NCBI GenBank assembly: GCA_030454085.1
Contig: JAKDJD010000014.1
Coordinates: 1-64,000 of the forward strand
Direction: 5' to 3'
From: Kocuria sp.
Lineage (GTDB): Bacteria > Actinomycetota > Actinomycetes > Actinomycetales > Micrococcaceae
Length of the DNA stretch: 64,000 nt
Shown piece after piece: positions 49,521 through 59,775 of the stretch. Under the pieces are notes generated by a model. The model was not told where the DNA came from. It worked only from the letters and a program-made list of their open reading frames with translations, and ran no database searches. Position 1 is the first letter of the stretch, and each line of letters starts with the position of its first letter. The translations under genes were made by a program, and so were the position numbers.

Positions 49521-49630
49521 GGAATTTAAAGGTCAGCAAGATGTTCTCATCTGCGCCAAAATTACCATAGGGCAGGCGCGGCCCTCGGCTTCGGGTCGAA
49601 TTGTGTAGCGGCCGTGACGGCCCGCAGACA

Positions 49631-49667
49631 GACGACGCCGCCGGATGGATCGTCCGGCGGCGTCGTC
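49631..49667 (-). terminator. Terminator of the efp-nusB unit
   Basis: A perfect 15-bp stem (GACGACGCCGCCGGA at 49631-49645 with its complement at 49653-49667) encloses a 7-base loop. It lies 70 bases after the nusB stop and separates it from the pyr operon leader. Confidence 0.88.
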
Positions 49668-49736
49668 ACGCTTCGATATCTCCCGGCCCGGAGGCCGAGG
49701 CAAGGCCCAAGCCCACCATCGGAGCGGACCGAAGAA

Positions 49737-50150
49737 TCAGTCCGTCAGCAGGGTCGGCTTGACCTTCTGCAACCGGCCGAGGACTCCGTTGATGAATCGC
49801 GGCGAGTCGTCGGTCGAGTGGGTCCGGGCCATCCCCGTGGCTTCGGAGACGGCGACGGCGTCCGGGACTTCGTCGTTGTACAGCAGTTCCCAGGCACCGA
49901 GTCGAAGGATCGCGCGGTCGACCGCCGGCATGCGGTCCATCGTCCAACCCTTCGAATACGTTTCCACGTACTCGCGGATCTCCTCATCGCGCTCGACGAC
50001 GCCCCGAACGATGCGCTCGGAGTAGTCGGTAATCAGCGCGGAGGTATGGAGACGGCGCCGCTGCAGGACCTCGAGAGTGTCCTGACCGCGCGACTCCGCC
50101 TCGAACAATACTTCCAGGGCGCGAACACGCGCCTTCGTTCTCGAGTTCAC
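49737..50150 (-). CDS. nusB: Transcription antitermination factor NusB
   Basis: NusB joins S10 in rRNA antitermination complexes. The 137-residue all-helical protein begins [19 protein letters not shown] and has [16 protein letters not shown] and [10 protein letters not shown] near the C-terminus, as is typical. The GTG start overlaps the efp stop (GTGA). It is last in the aroB-efp-nusB stretch. Confidence 0.93.
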   Translation of the reverse strand: MNSRTKARVRALEVLFEAESRGQDTLEVLQRRRLHTSALITDYSERIVRGVVERDEEIREYVETYSKGWTMDRMPAVDRAILRLGAWELLYNDEVPDAVAVSEATGMARTHSTDDSPRFINGVLGRLQKVKPTLLTD

Positions 50151-50710
50151 TCGTTGACGCGCCCCAAGTAATCGCCGGAGCGGGTGTCTACCTTGACCTT
50201 GGTGCCCTGGTCCACGAACAGGGGAACCTGGATGGTCGCGCCGGTTTCAAGGGTCGCGGGCTTGCTGCCACCGGTCGACCGGTCGCCCTGGAGGCCCGGC
50301 TCGGTGTAGGTGATCTCGAGGACCACCGACGGCGGCAACTCGATGTACAGGGGCTCGCCCTCGTGGAGCGCCACGGTCACGGTCTGGTTTTCCAGCATGA
50401 AATTCGCCGAATCCCCGACCACGCTTCCCGGGACGGTGATCTGGTCGTACGTCTTGTTGTCCATGAAGACGTAGTCGGCGCCGTCCTGGTAGAGGTACTG
50501 GTACTCGGAACGGTCCACCGTGGTGACATCGACCTTCGAACCGGCGTTGAACGTCTTGTCGACCACCTTGCCGCTGTTCACGTTGCGCAACTTGGTGCGC
50601 ACGAAGGCACCACCCTTGCCCGGCTTGACGTGCTGGAACTCGATGACGCCCCAGAGGTTTCCGTCCAGCTTGAGGATGGTCCCGTTCTTGATGTCGTTGG
50701 TCGTTGCCAC
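50147..50710 (-). CDS. efp: Translation elongation factor P
   Basis: EF-P rescues ribosomes stalled at polyproline stretches. The 187-residue product has the three beta-barrel domains and the loop VKPGKGGAF with Lys32 at the tip, the unmodified PGKGGA type typical of many Actinobacteria. The GTG at 50710 has GAAGGAG upstream and matches the conserved start better than the in-frame start at 50728. A -10-like TACAAT (50779-50774) precedes it. Confidence 0.95.
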   Translation of the reverse strand: MATTNDIKNGTILKLDGNLWGVIEFQHVKPGKGGAFVRTKLRNVNSGKVVDKTFNAGSKVDVTTVDRSEYQYLYQDGADYVFMDNKTYDQITVPGSVVGDSANFMLENQTVTVALHEGEPLYIELPPSVVLEITYTEPGLQGDRSTGGSKPATLETGATIQVPLFVDQGTKVKVDTRSGDYLGRVNE

Positions 50711-50773
50711 GAACACTCCTTCTGGCATGTTTTCCGACGGCGCGCGTGCACCCTGAAAAATGAATCGCTAATT

Positions 50774-50779
50774 ATTGTA
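50774..50779 (-). promoter_or_regulatory. Candidate -10 of the efp-nusB promoter
   Basis: TACAAT lies on the minus strand 64 bases before the efp start in an AT-rich pocket between aroB and efp. The -35 region is not clear, and a weak AACCGCC/GGGCGTT hairpin lies just upstream. Readthrough from aroB is also possible. Confidence 0.35.
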
Positions 50780-50799
50780 ACGCCCTGTCGAGAGGCGGT

Positions 50800-51900
50800 T
50801 CAGGAAGCAATCTCCTGATAGGTCGCGAAGAGGATGGACTCGTCCGGGACCTCCATGATCCGCGGCGCCCCGATACGGTCCAGCACCACGAACCTCAGGA
50901 GGTTTCCACGGGCCTTCTTGTCCCGGTGCATTCCGTCCAACAGCTTCTTCCACTGGTCCCCGCGATAGGTCGTGGGCAACCCGACCTTCTCCAGGATCGA
51001 GCGCGTGCGGTCGACGACGTCGTAGGAAAGGTTCCCCGCCGCACTGGACAGCTCTGCGGCGAACATCATACCCACGGAGACCGCAGCGCCGTGGCGCCAC
51101 TGGTACCGCTCGGCCAACTCGATCGCGTGACCCAACGTGTGACCGTAGTTGAGGAACTCGCGTCGACCGGATTCCTTGAGGTCGTCCGAGACCACGTCCG
51201 CCTTGACCCTGATCGATCGCTCGATCAGCTCCCGGATCAGTGCAGACTGAGAATCCTGCACCTTGTCCGGTCGGTCCTCGATCAGGTCAAGGATCTCGGG
51301 GTCCGCGATGAATCCGCACTTGATGACTTCCGCGAGCCCGGTGACGAGTTCGTTGACCGGCAGGGTGCGCAGCGTCCCGATGTCGCACAGAACGGCCGCG
51401 GGCGGGTGGAAGGACCCGACCAGGTTCTTGCCCTCCGCGGTGTTGATCCCGGTCTTGCCCCCGACGGCGGCGTCGACCATCCCCAGCAGCGTGGTCGGGA
51501 TGTGCACCACGCGGACCCCACGGAGCCAGGTCGCCGCGACGAAGCCGGCGACGTCCGTGACGGCCCCGCCACCCACGGAGATGATGGCGTCAGACCGGGT
51601 GAAGTCGTTCTGGCCGAGGACCTGCCAGCAGAAGGCGGCAACCTGAACGTGCTTCCCCTCTTCCGCATCGGGGATTTCGGCGCTGAAGGACTCGAGTCCC
51701 GCAGCCTTCAGGTCGTTCATCACCAATTCGCCGGTGGAACGCAGGGCGCGCGGGTGGATCACGAGCACCCGTTGGACTCTGGGTCCCAGGATTTCGGGCA
51801 GGTTGCCGAGCAGGTCGTGGCCCACGTGGACCTCGTAGTTCTCCGACGGCTGCTTGCCCGTGACGGCGATGCGCGTTGCCTCTGTTGGCTCGTCGGCCAT
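50800..51900 (-). CDS. aroB: 3-dehydroquinate synthase
   Basis: AroB makes 3-dehydroquinate from DAHP, the second step of the shikimate pathway. The 366-residue product has the NAD-binding IISVGGGAVTDVAGF, PTTLLGMVDAAVGGKTGIN and the zinc ligand region LNYGHTLGHAIE. It starts 70 bases after aroK, within aroE-aroC-aroK-aroB. Confidence 0.95.
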   Translation of the reverse strand: MADEPTEATRIAVTGKQPSENYEVHVGHDLLGNLPEILGPRVQRVLVIHPRALRSTGELVMNDLKAAGLESFSAEIPDAEEGKHVQVAAFCWQVLGQNDFTRSDAIISVGGGAVTDVAGFVAATWLRGVRVVHIPTTLLGMVDAAVGGKTGINTAEGKNLVGSFHPPAAVLCDIGTLRTLPVNELVTGLAEVIKCGFIADPEILDLIEDRPDKVQDSQSALIRELIERSIRVKADVVSDDLKESGRREFLNYGHTLGHAIELAERYQWRHGAAVSVGMMFAAELSSAAGNLSYDVVDRTRSILEKVGLPTTYRGDQWKKLLDGMHRDKKARGNLLRFVVLDRIGAPRIMEVPDESILFATYQEIAS

Positions 51901-51969
51901 GTGTTCCTCCTGGTCCGCAACTCAGCGAACGATTGACCGGGCATAGGGGTTCCCGCCGGCCGGCATCGT

Positions 51970-52533
51970 TCAGACGGTGCGTGTCGTGCGAATGATGTCG
52001 TGCAATTCCTCGGCCATCGTGGAGATTTCACGATCGCCGCGGGCGTCGAGAATCACGGTGGCCAGCTCTTCGTAGGTTTCGCGGCGTTCTCGGAAGATCT
52101 CGTTCCACCGTGCGATGGGGTCCGGCTGGAGCATGGGGCGCGTGGTGTTTCCCTCGATCCGGGGCCTGACCGTGTCCTCGTCCACCTGGACGTACACCAC
52201 CGTATGCTTCCTGAGCAGTTCCTGCACACGCGGAGTCATCGGAGCGCCACCACCGACGGAGACCACGGCGTTCTGGTTGTCCGGCGATCGGAGAATGGCC
52301 TCGATCGTGTCCGCCTCGATATCCCGGAAGTACTTCTCGCCGTACTGGGTGAACAGTTCCGCGATCACCCCGTGGCGTTCCACGATCTGCTGGTCGGCGT
52401 CCACGAAGCCGTATCCGTGGAACTTGGACAGGTGCAGGGCCAGGAATGATTTCCCCGCCGCCATCGGTCCGATCAGGACCACGGGGCCGACTGGTTCGGC
52501 GGAGCTCTGTGGCTCCTGTCCGGCCTGGCTCAT
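51970..52533 (-). CDS. aroK: Shikimate kinase
   Basis: AroK phosphorylates shikimate at its 3-hydroxyl. The 187-residue product has the P-loop GPMAAGKS (22-29), shikimate-binding DAD and GGGAP motifs, and a lid containing [13 protein letters not shown]. The ATG at 52533 overlaps the aroC stop (ATGA). Confidence 0.92.
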   Translation of the reverse strand: MSQAGQEPQSSAEPVGPVVLIGPMAAGKSFLALHLSKFHGYGFVDADQQIVERHGVIAELFTQYGEKYFRDIEADTIEAILRSPDNQNAVVSVGGGAPMTPRVQELLRKHTVVYVQVDEDTVRPRIEGNTTRPMLQPDPIARWNEIFRERRETYEELATVILDARGDREISTMAEELHDIIRTTRTV

Positions 52534-53750
52534 GCGTCCCAGCCTTCGGTATTCGGCGCGAAATCCAGTTCCTCCGGGATCGAGTCCAGGTAGTTCTCGA
52601 CATTGCGTCGGGTTTCCTCGATCGAGTCTCCCCCGAATTTCTCGGTGTAGGCGTCCGCAAGAACAAGGGCGACCATCGCTTCCGCAACCACGCCGGCGGC
52701 CGGCACGGCACACACATCGGAACGTTGGTGGTGCGCGGTGGTTGCCTCGCCGGAGGACGTGTCCACGGTCTTGAGCGCGCGCGGGACGGTGGCGATCGGT
52801 TTCATGCCGGCGCGGACTCGGAGGGCGTCACCGATGCTCATGCCGCCTTCGATACCGCCCGCGCGGTTGGTCGTGCGGCGGACTCGTCCCTGCTCGTCCT
52901 GGGTGATCTCGTCGTGTGCCTCCGTGCCGGGGCGTGCGGCCGTCAGGAATCCGTCACCGACCTCGACGCCCTTGATGGCCTGGATGCCCATCAGGGCGCC
53001 GGCGAGTCTGGAATCCAGGCGGCGGTCCCAGTGGACGTAGGATCCGAGCCCAGGGACCAGGCCGTACGCGAGAACCTCGACGACGCCGCCGAGCGTCTCG
53101 CCGTTCTTGTGGGCGGCGTCGACTTCCTCGACCATCGAGTCCGAGGTCGGCTTGTCGAAGCAGCGCAGCGGGTCGGCGTCGAGAGATTCGACGTCCCGAG
53201 GCAACGGACGTTCGGCGTCCTCGGGGGCCGAGACTGATCCGATGGCCGTGGTGTGGCTGACCATCCCGACCCCCAGCTCGGCCAGAATCTGCGATGCGAC
53301 CACCCCGAGGGCCACCCTGGTGGCGGTTTCCCTCGCGCTGGCGCGTTCCAGGACGGGCCGGGCTTCGGAGAACCCGTACTTCTGCATCCCGGTGAAGTCC
53401 GCGTGGCCGGGGCGGGGACGGGTCAACGGAGCGTTCCGGGCCCGGCCCTCGATCAGTGACGGGTCCACGGGGTCGGAAGACATCACGTCGGTCCACTTGG
53501 GCCATTCACTATTGGCGATCTCGATCGCGACGGGCCCGCCCTGCGTCCGTCCGTGACGGACTCCGCCGAGGAGCCGGACCTTGTCCTCCTCGAACTTCAT
53601 CCGGGCACCGCGACCGTATCCGAGACGACGGCGGGCCAGCGCGCGGCGGATGTGTTCCGAGGTGAGCTCGACGCCGGCGGGAACCCCCTCGATGATTCCG
53701 ACCAGGGCCTCTCCATGGGACTCTCCGGCGGTCAGCCAACGCAATGTCAC
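52530..53750 (-). CDS. aroC: Chorismate synthase
   Basis: AroC makes chorismate from EPSP using reduced FMN. The 406-residue product carries [29 protein letters not shown] and [17 protein letters not shown], the family signatures. The GTG start is 77 bases after the aroE stop. EPSP synthase (aroA) and type I/II DAHP synthase are not in the window. Confidence 0.96.
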   Translation of the reverse strand: MTLRWLTAGESHGEALVGIIEGVPAGVELTSEHIRRALARRRLGYGRGARMKFEEDKVRLLGGVRHGRTQGGPVAIEIANSEWPKWTDVMSSDPVDPSLIEGRARNAPLTRPRPGHADFTGMQKYGFSEARPVLERASARETATRVALGVVASQILAELGVGMVSHTTAIGSVSAPEDAERPLPRDVESLDADPLRCFDKPTSDSMVEEVDAAHKNGETLGGVVEVLAYGLVPGLGSYVHWDRRLDSRLAGALMGIQAIKGVEVGDGFLTAARPGTEAHDEITQDEQGRVRRTTNRAGGIEGGMSIGDALRVRAGMKPIATVPRALKTVDTSSGEATTAHHQRSDVCAVPAAGVVAEAMVALVLADAYTEKFGGDSIEETRRNVENYLDSIPEELDFAPNTEGWDA

Positions 53751-53827
53751 GGTTCTACCTCATCTTTCGGTGATCATGTGTGGCGCGCGGACCCGCAGTA
53801 CCGGGCGCAACGACGTGATGATGTCCT

Positions 53828-54787
53828 TCATCGTCTCGGTTGGAGCAAGGCGTCATCGCACACCGTCCGCGGAACGAAGGTGCGCGCCGGGAGGCCGAGA
53901 GCAGATGCCATGGCCGTGATGACGTGCTGCTGATTCGGCAGGTCCTCGACGAGGCTCTGTCCGACAAATAGTTTGATCTGGTCCACGGCCTGGTACAAGA
54001 GCATTTCACGACCCGAGACCGCGGTGCCCCCGTGGGCTTCCACGGCGTTGGACAGCTCCGACGGCCAAGGATCATAGGAGACGTCCAGCACGGCCGTTCC
54101 ACCGAGATCACCCGTGATTTTCGTGGCGTACTCGTCGAAGGCCCGGGCCGGGAGGGTCGAGACCACGTGGTCGAAGTCCTCCAGCCTTTCAGGGGCGCGG
54201 TCGAGGGGTTCGAAGTCCAGATCCATCCCGATCCGGCCGGCGACGTCGGCCACTCGGTGTGCCCGCGACTCGTCACGAACGAACACCGTGCACCTGGAGG
54301 CGCCCAGGACGTGCAGGGCGGCGGCCGCGGCCGTTGCCGTGCCCCCACCACCCACGATTGCGGCCCGGGGCTCGGGGCCGGCGGACAAGCCGGTCAACGA
54401 CAATGCGTTGACGATACCGGCCACGTCCGTGTTGTGTCCGAGCACCCGTCCCTCTCCCCCGGCCGGGTCGTCCGGGTTCGGGTCGGCCACGCGGGCGAGG
54501 GTGTTGATGACTCCGACCTTCTGTGCGAAACCCGTGAGCCGATCCGCGAACCGGCAGGCCTCCGATTTCAACGGCATGGTCACGGAGAAACCCCTCCATG
54601 AGGGGTCCCGACGTGCCGGGAAGACCGTGTCTGCCAGGGCGGCGGCTTCGATGTCCTCGGACCCGTACCGGATGCCGGCGTCCAGAACCTGGTAGGCGGC
54701 GCGGTGCATGACCGGTGACAGGCTGTGCCCCACGGGGTGACCGAGGACGCCCGCCCAGGGGCCGTGCGTTCCCTCCGTCAGACGCAT
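53828..54787 (-). CDS. aroE: Shikimate dehydrogenase
   Basis: AroE reduces 3-dehydroshikimate to shikimate with NADPH. The 319-residue product has GHPVGHSLSPVMHRAAY, a SVTMPLKSEA lysine motif, GHNTDVAGI and a Rossmann VGGGGTATAAAAALH. The start overlaps the mltG stop by 10 bases, so the two are coupled. It is somewhat longer than the usual 270-290 because of a linker. Confidence 0.9.
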   Translation of the reverse strand: MRLTEGTHGPWAGVLGHPVGHSLSPVMHRAAYQVLDAGIRYGSEDIEAAALADTVFPARRDPSWRGFSVTMPLKSEACRFADRLTGFAQKVGVINTLARVADPNPDDPAGGEGRVLGHNTDVAGIVNALSLTGLSAGPEPRAAIVGGGGTATAAAAALHVLGASRCTVFVRDESRAHRVADVAGRIGMDLDFEPLDRAPERLEDFDHVVSTLPARAFDEYATKITGDLGGTAVLDVSYDPWPSELSNAVEAHGGTAVSGREMLLYQAVDQIKLFVGQSLVEDLPNQQHVITAMASALGLPARTFVPRTVCDDALLQPRR

Positions 54788-55992
54788 TTGCCCTCATGTT
54801 CGGAGCACCACTGGTCGTACTCGTCCACGTTCTTCTGGTGTTCCTCGTAGGTCTTCGCGAACTTGGTTTCACCCGTGTCCAGGTTCACCGTCACCCAGTA
54901 GTAGTAGTCGTTCTTGTCCGGGTGTGCGGCGGCCTTGATCGCGTTGGACGCCGGCGACCCGATGGGGCCCTCGGGCAGGCCCTTGTTCGCGAAGGTGTTG
55001 TACCCGTTGGAAGCGTCCTGCTTCTGTTCGTCGCTGATCTGGTAGGTCTTCTCGCCCAGCCCGTAAGCGACCGTGGCGTCGGACTGCAGGAAGCCCTGAG
55101 TCTCTCCGTCCGGGTTGTCGATGCGGTTCTCAATGGCACCAGCAACGCCCTTGTAGTCCCTCGGTGTGCCCTCGAATTCGAGGATCGAGGCGACCGTAAC
55201 CACGTGGAAGATACGGTCATCGCCCTTCACACCGGCGTCCTTCAGGTCCTTCTTGGTTTTGTCGACCATTTCCTGTATGACGTCCTTGGCGGAAGCGTCG
55301 GCGTCAAAACGGTATTCGCCCGGGTGCAGGAATCCTTCGAGGGACGTGAATTTGTCCGGGACACCGAATTGTCCGGGGTCGTTGTCCAGGGCCTTGAATT
55401 CGTCCACGCTGATGCCCGTGCCCTTGGCCAGGGAGTCGAAGGCTTCGTCCTTGCGCTGGTTCTGGCTGATGGCAACGTAGTGTTTGGCGCTGCCGGAGCC
55501 GATGAGGGAATTCATCGCGGATTCGGAACTCATGTGTTCCTGGAGTCCGAATGTTCCCGGCTGAATGAATTTGCTGGAGGCTTTGTCATCCATGACCTCC
55601 ACGAATTTCTCGGAATTCGCGATGACGCCCTTCTCCTCGAGGCGTTGTCCCACGGATGCGTTCGAATCGCCTTGGCTGACGGTAATGCTGACGTTCTTGC
55701 CGTTGCCGTCCCCGTGATAGTCCTTGGTTTCGAACAGGCCGACGCGCGGTCCCAGGATCGAGGCGGACACCACAAGAGCAATGACGAAGATGATGGTCGC
55801 CGACACCAGGACCTGACGACGGCGAGCGTAACGACGCCGCGCCTGCTCCGGGGTCAGGTTCTCCTGCTCGATGCGCAGGCCACGAACGCCCGCTCTTCGT
55901 TCGGCTTCAGTCGGGGAGAAAAGTCCGTGAAAGGACTCGTTGTCATCGCCCGAAGACTCCCCACGGCGTTGGCGTGATGAATCTTCGCTCAC
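54778..55992 (-). CDS. mltG: Endolytic transglycosylase MltG
   Basis: MltG cuts nascent glycan strands and sets their length in the envelope. The 404-residue product has a cytoplasmic charged N-terminus (1-60), one membrane helix (61-80), a LysM-like domain and the YceG/MltG domain with the catalytic Glu in VASILEFEG and LQSDATVAYGLG. The GTG start overlaps the ruvX stop. The order alaS-ruvX-mltG-aroE is conserved in Actinobacteria. Confidence 0.92.
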   Translation of the reverse strand: MSEDSSRQRRGESSGDDNESFHGLFSPTEAERRAGVRGLRIEQENLTPEQARRRYARRRQVLVSATIIFVIALVVSASILGPRVGLFETKDYHGDGNGKNVSITVSQGDSNASVGQRLEEKGVIANSEKFVEVMDDKASSKFIQPGTFGLQEHMSSESAMNSLIGSGSAKHYVAISQNQRKDEAFDSLAKGTGISVDEFKALDNDPGQFGVPDKFTSLEGFLHPGEYRFDADASAKDVIQEMVDKTKKDLKDAGVKGDDRIFHVVTVASILEFEGTPRDYKGVAGAIENRIDNPDGETQGFLQSDATVAYGLGEKTYQISDEQKQDASNGYNTFANKGLPEGPIGSPASNAIKAAAHPDKNDYYYWVTVNLDTGETKFAKTYEEHQKNVDEYDQWCSEHEGKCV

Positions 55993-56531
55993 GGAAGTTC
56001 TCCATTCTTTTCGACGTCATCGGTCACCGAATCATTGTCAGCGGCGTGCGGTTCCGAGTTAATACAATAACCGGCCACCGCCCGATCGGCTTTGAGCGCG
56101 TCGAGCGCCTGCTGAAGAATATTAGCCGCTGCCACCTGGTCGACCACGGACTTGAAGTCTCGTGAAGACACGCCCGCGTCGTGGAGGGACCTGTGGGCGG
56201 AGACTGTGGAGAGCCTCTCGTCCACGAGCCACACGGGAATGTCTGTCACGCCTTCGTCACGAAGTTCCGCGACGAGGGCGTTGGCGTACTCCTCAGCCAT
56301 CTGGGTGGAGGCGCTCGAACCGCCGCTCAGGGTGCGGGGATGGCCCACGAAGATTTCCGTGACGTCGTGGACCGTGACCAGCTTCCGCAGTACTCGACGA
56401 TCCGAATTCGTGTTGACGTTGCGCTTCAGGGTCTGGAGCGGCGTCGCCAGGATACCGTCGGGGTCGCTCAGGGCCAGGCCGACGCGGGCATTGCCCACGT
56501 CGACCCCCATGCGTTTGCCTCGTTCGAACAC
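55989..56531 (-). CDS. ruvX: Holliday junction resolvase-like RuvX (YqgF)
   Basis: RuvX is an RNase H-fold nuclease linked to Holliday junctions and 16S rRNA maturation. The 180-residue product has the first catalytic Asp in MGVDVGNARVGLALSD (Asp11), VGHPRTLSG and VDERLSTVSAHRSL. It starts eight bases after alaS and overlaps mltG. Confidence 0.92.
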   Translation of the reverse strand: MFERGKRMGVDVGNARVGLALSDPDGILATPLQTLKRNVNTNSDRRVLRKLVTVHDVTEIFVGHPRTLSGGSSASTQMAEEYANALVAELRDEGVTDIPVWLVDERLSTVSAHRSLHDAGVSSRDFKSVVDQVAAANILQQALDALKADRAVAGYCINSEPHAADNDSVTDDVEKNGELP

Positions 56532-56538
56532 GATCTCT

Positions 56539-59226
56539 TTACTTGCCCGCCGCCTGGGCTACCTGGCTCTTGACCTGGGTGAAGGCCTCGTCGACCTTCG
56601 CGGGGTCCTGTCCGCCGCCTTGGGCTAGGTCGTCCTTGCCGCCGCCGCCACCGCCGAGGACACCGGCCGCGGTCTTGACCAGGGCACCGGCCTTGACGCC
56701 GAGATCGCGGGCAGCCTGATTCGTGGCCACGACGACCACGGGCCGTCCGTTGCTGGTCCCGGCGACGACGACCGTGGCCGCTTCTTCGCCGAGACGGTGG
56801 CGCAGGTCGGTGGCCAGGTTGCGGACGTCGTCGGCGGCGAGGTCTCCCGCGTTGTGGGCCAGCAGCCGCACTCCCCCGATGAGTTCGGCGGTTTCGACCA
56901 GTCGCCCTGCTTCTGCCTGGAGCTTCTCCTTGCGCAGCTTCTCGAGTTCCTTCTCCGCCGACTTGAGCCGGTTGAGCGTCGAGCTGATCTTGTCCGGCAG
57001 GTCGGCCGAGTTCTGGACCTTCAACAGGTCGCTCAGCTGGCTGACCAGGGTCCGCTCTGCGGCCAGGTGGTTGAAGGAATCCAGGCCGACCAGTGCCTCG
57101 ACGCGGCGGTTGCCGGATCCGACGGACTGTTCGGAGATGAGCGAGAGCGACCCGATTTCGGACGAACTGGTCACGTGCGTTCCGCCGCAGAGTTCGCGGG
57201 AGAAGTCGCCGTTCATTTCGACGACGCGTACGACATCGCCGTACTTTTCGCCGAACAGGCCGATGGCTCCCATGGCCTTGGCCTCGTCGTAGGGCATCTC
57301 GCGAGTAATGACCTCGTAGTTGTCACGGATCGCGGTGTTGGACAACCCCTCGACTTCCTCGCGGACGGTCTGCGAGAGCGAGTCGGTCCAGGCGAAGTCG
57401 AAGCGCAGGTAGCCCTCCTTGTTGAAGGAGCCGCGCTGCATGGCTTCGGGGCCGAGCACGCTGCGCAGGGCCGCGTGGACAATGTGGGTGCCCGAGTGGG
57501 CCTTCTCGGCGTCCTTGCGGCGCTGCACATCAACCTGGGTCCGGGCCTCGACGCCGGCGACGACCTCGCCCTCGGTGACTTCGCCCTTGTGGACACTGAG
57601 CCCGCGGACGGGCTGCTGGACGTCGTGAACACGGATCGCATAGCCGTTTCCGGTGATCATGCCCGTATCGGCGGCCTGGCCGCCGGCTTCGGCGTAGAAC
57701 GGGGTCTCGTCCAGAACGATCTCGACCGAGGCACCCTCGGACGCGGCCGGGACGGTCACGCCGTTCTGCAGGATCGCACGGATGCGGGTGTGGCCGCTGA
57801 GCTCGGTGTACCCGGTGAACACGGAAGCCCGCGCATCGACCAGCTCCCGGAAGGCGCCGAGGTCCTCGTGCGATCCCTTCTTGGCCTTGGCATCGGCCTG
57901 GGCGCGCTGCCGTTGCTCCTGCATCAGGGAGCGGAAGGCCTTTTCGTCCACGCCGACCCCGGCCTCGGAGGCCATCTCCAGGGTCAGGTCGATCGGGAAG
58001 CCGTAGGTGTCATGCAGGGCGAAAGCCTCTTCGCCCGTGACGGACCCGCCGCCGGTCTTGGCGTGCTTGACGGCCTCGTTGAGGCGCGTGGTCCCGGATT
58101 CGATGGTGTGCAGGAAGGCCCGCTCTTCCGCGTAGGCGATGCGGGAGATGCGGTCGAAGTCGTCGGCGACCTCGGGGTAGGCGCCCTTCATGGCGTCCCG
58201 GGAGGTCGGGAACAGCACGGGGAGGCACGGTTCTGTGACTCCGAGCAAACGCATCGCCCGAATGGCGCGGCGCAGCAGGCGGCGCAGGATGTAGCCGCGG
58301 CCTTCGTTCGACGGCGTCACCCCATCGGAGATGAGCATCAGGGAGGAACGGATGTGGTCGGCGACCACGCGAAGCCTGACGTCGTCCTCGTAGCCTTCGT
58401 CTGCGGCGGACTCGGAGCCGAAGTACTTCTTGCCGGACAGCTCCGAGGCGGCGTCGAGTACGGGGCGGACCTGGTCGGTCTCGTAGAAGTTCTCGACTCC
58501 CTGGAGGATCATGGCCAGGCGCTCGAAGCCCAGTCCGGTATCGATGTTCTTTTTGGGGAGCTCGCCGAGGATTTCGAAGTCGTCCTTGCCGATGCCCTCG
58601 CCACGCTGGAACTGCATGAACACGAGGTTCCAGATCTCGATGTAGCGATCGTCGTCGACCGCGGGGCCGCCGTCCTTGCCGTAGGCGGGGCCGCGATCGT
58701 AGAAAATCTCGGAGTCGGGGCCGGCGGGTCCGGGCTGGCCTGTGGACCAGTAGTTCTCCTGCATGTTCATGCGCTGGATGCGTTCCTCGGGGAATCCGAC
58801 GTCGCGCGTCCAGATGTCGAAGGCTTCTTGGTCGCCTTCATACACGGTGACCCAGAGGCGTTCGGGGTCAAGGCCGAAGCCGCCCTCGGAGTGCGGCGAG
58901 GTCAGCAGCGTGTAGGCGAAGGGAATCGCCTGTTCCTTGAAGTAGTCACCGAAGGAGAAGTTTCCGGCCATCTGGAAGAAGGTGCCGTGGCGGGCGGTCT
59001 TGCCGACTTCGTCGATGTCCAGGGTTCGGATGCACTTCTGGACGGAGGTCGCGCGCTTGTAGGGGGCCTTCTCCCGGCCGAGGAAATACGGGATGAACGG
59101 GACCATACCGGCGATCGTGAACATCGCACCGGCTTCGTTCGAGACCAAGGAGGCGGACGGGACCACGGTGTGTCCGCGTTCTTCGAAGAATTCGATCCAG
59201 CGCTGCTTGATTTCCTGAGAGAGCAT
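56539..59226 (-). CDS. alaS: Alanyl-tRNA synthetase
   Basis: AlaS charges and proofreads tRNA-Ala. The 895-residue class II enzyme has FTIAGMVPF and RHGTFFQMAGNFSFGDY in the catalytic core, the editing domain with the HSGTHIVH and CGGTH metal motifs, and a C-terminal C-Ala domain ending in Gly-rich GGGGGGKDDLAQGGG. The ATG at 59226 is the first good start. No T-box is visible in the 87-base spacer upstream. Confidence 0.97.
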   Translation of the reverse strand: MLSQEIKQRWIEFFEERGHTVVPSASLVSNEAGAMFTIAGMVPFIPYFLGREKAPYKRATSVQKCIRTLDIDEVGKTARHGTFFQMAGNFSFGDYFKEQAIPFAYTLLTSPHSEGGFGLDPERLWVTVYEGDQEAFDIWTRDVGFPEERIQRMNMQENYWSTGQPGPAGPDSEIFYDRGPAYGKDGGPAVDDDRYIEIWNLVFMQFQRGEGIGKDDFEILGELPKKNIDTGLGFERLAMILQGVENFYETDQVRPVLDAASELSGKKYFGSESAADEGYEDDVRLRVVADHIRSSLMLISDGVTPSNEGRGYILRRLLRRAIRAMRLLGVTEPCLPVLFPTSRDAMKGAYPEVADDFDRISRIAYAEERAFLHTIESGTTRLNEAVKHAKTGGGSVTGEEAFALHDTYGFPIDLTLEMASEAGVGVDEKAFRSLMQEQRQRAQADAKAKKGSHEDLGAFRELVDARASVFTGYTELSGHTRIRAILQNGVTVPAASEGASVEIVLDETPFYAEAGGQAADTGMITGNGYAIRVHDVQQPVRGLSVHKGEVTEGEVVAGVEARTQVDVQRRKDAEKAHSGTHIVHAALRSVLGPEAMQRGSFNKEGYLRFDFAWTDSLSQTVREEVEGLSNTAIRDNYEVITREMPYDEAKAMGAIGLFGEKYGDVVRVVEMNGDFSRELCGGTHVTSSSEIGSLSLISEQSVGSGNRRVEALVGLDSFNHLAAERTLVSQLSDLLKVQNSADLPDKISSTLNRLKSAEKELEKLRKEKLQAEAGRLVETAELIGGVRLLAHNAGDLAADDVRNLATDLRHRLGEEAATVVVAGTSNGRPVVVVATNQAARDLGVKAGALVKTAAGVLGGGGGGKDDLAQGGGQDPAKVDEAFTQVKSQVAQAAGK

Positions 59227-59313
59227 ATCGGCTATTAGTCCTTCGTCCTGAGTTTCTTGTGTGACGTTGTGGTGTCCGTTGGCGTGGGGTGCTTTGTGCG
59301 CCGAAGCGTGGCG

Positions 59314-59775
59314 CTACTGGCCGTCCCTGGGGTCTTTGCCGGATCCCAGGAAAAAGTCGGGTGGGAGTTCTTCGAAGGACTCCGCATCCCGGGCCGATGC
59401 CTGTGGTTCGGTGACTTCCGCGTCCACGGGGCGGCTTTCGAGGGGCTTGTCCCAGGTGTCGAGGGAACCGGGACGAATGTCATTCTTCTGGTTCGCGTAC
59501 TTCTGGGTGAGTTCTTCTTCCCGTTCGGCCATGCCCTGTTTGACGGTTGCCGTGAATTTGAGGGCCTTGAGCGCGCCCTGACGGACCGGTGTCATAGCGC
59601 CGGAGAACCAGATCTTGCTGACGGTTCCGTTGCCCTCGTCCCTTTTCTCGACCTGCATGGGGTCCCTCACCACTAGTTCCTGTGCGGTCTGGACGATCTG
59701 CCCGCCTCGCTTGGAGGCGACGTATCCGGCCGCCGCCCCAGCGAGCAGCAAACCTGCTTTGGACCACCAGCTCAT
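59314..59775 (-). CDS. DUF6167 protein
   Basis: This small protein (153 residues) has unknown function and an N-terminal membrane-anchor-like segment (SKAGLLLAGAAAGYVASKRG, about 5-23), then a soluble helical region and an acidic C-terminus. I assign it to the DUF6167 family from its place between DUF948 and alaS and the RGGQIVQTAQEL stretch. The ATG overlaps the DUF948 stop (ATGA). Confidence 0.72.
   Translation of the reverse strand: MSWWSKAGLLLAGAAAGYVASKRGGQIVQTAQELVVRDPMQVEKRDEGNGTVSKIWFSGAMTPVRQGALKALKFTATVKQGMAEREEELTQKYANQKNDIRPGSLDTWDKPLESRPVDAEVTEPQASARDAESFEELPPDFFLGSGKDPRDGQ

Noticed and set aside
56797..59238. 813-codon open frame antisense to alaS
   Set aside because: It is a shadow of the alaS codons; low-complexity Gly/Ala/Val/Asp composition.
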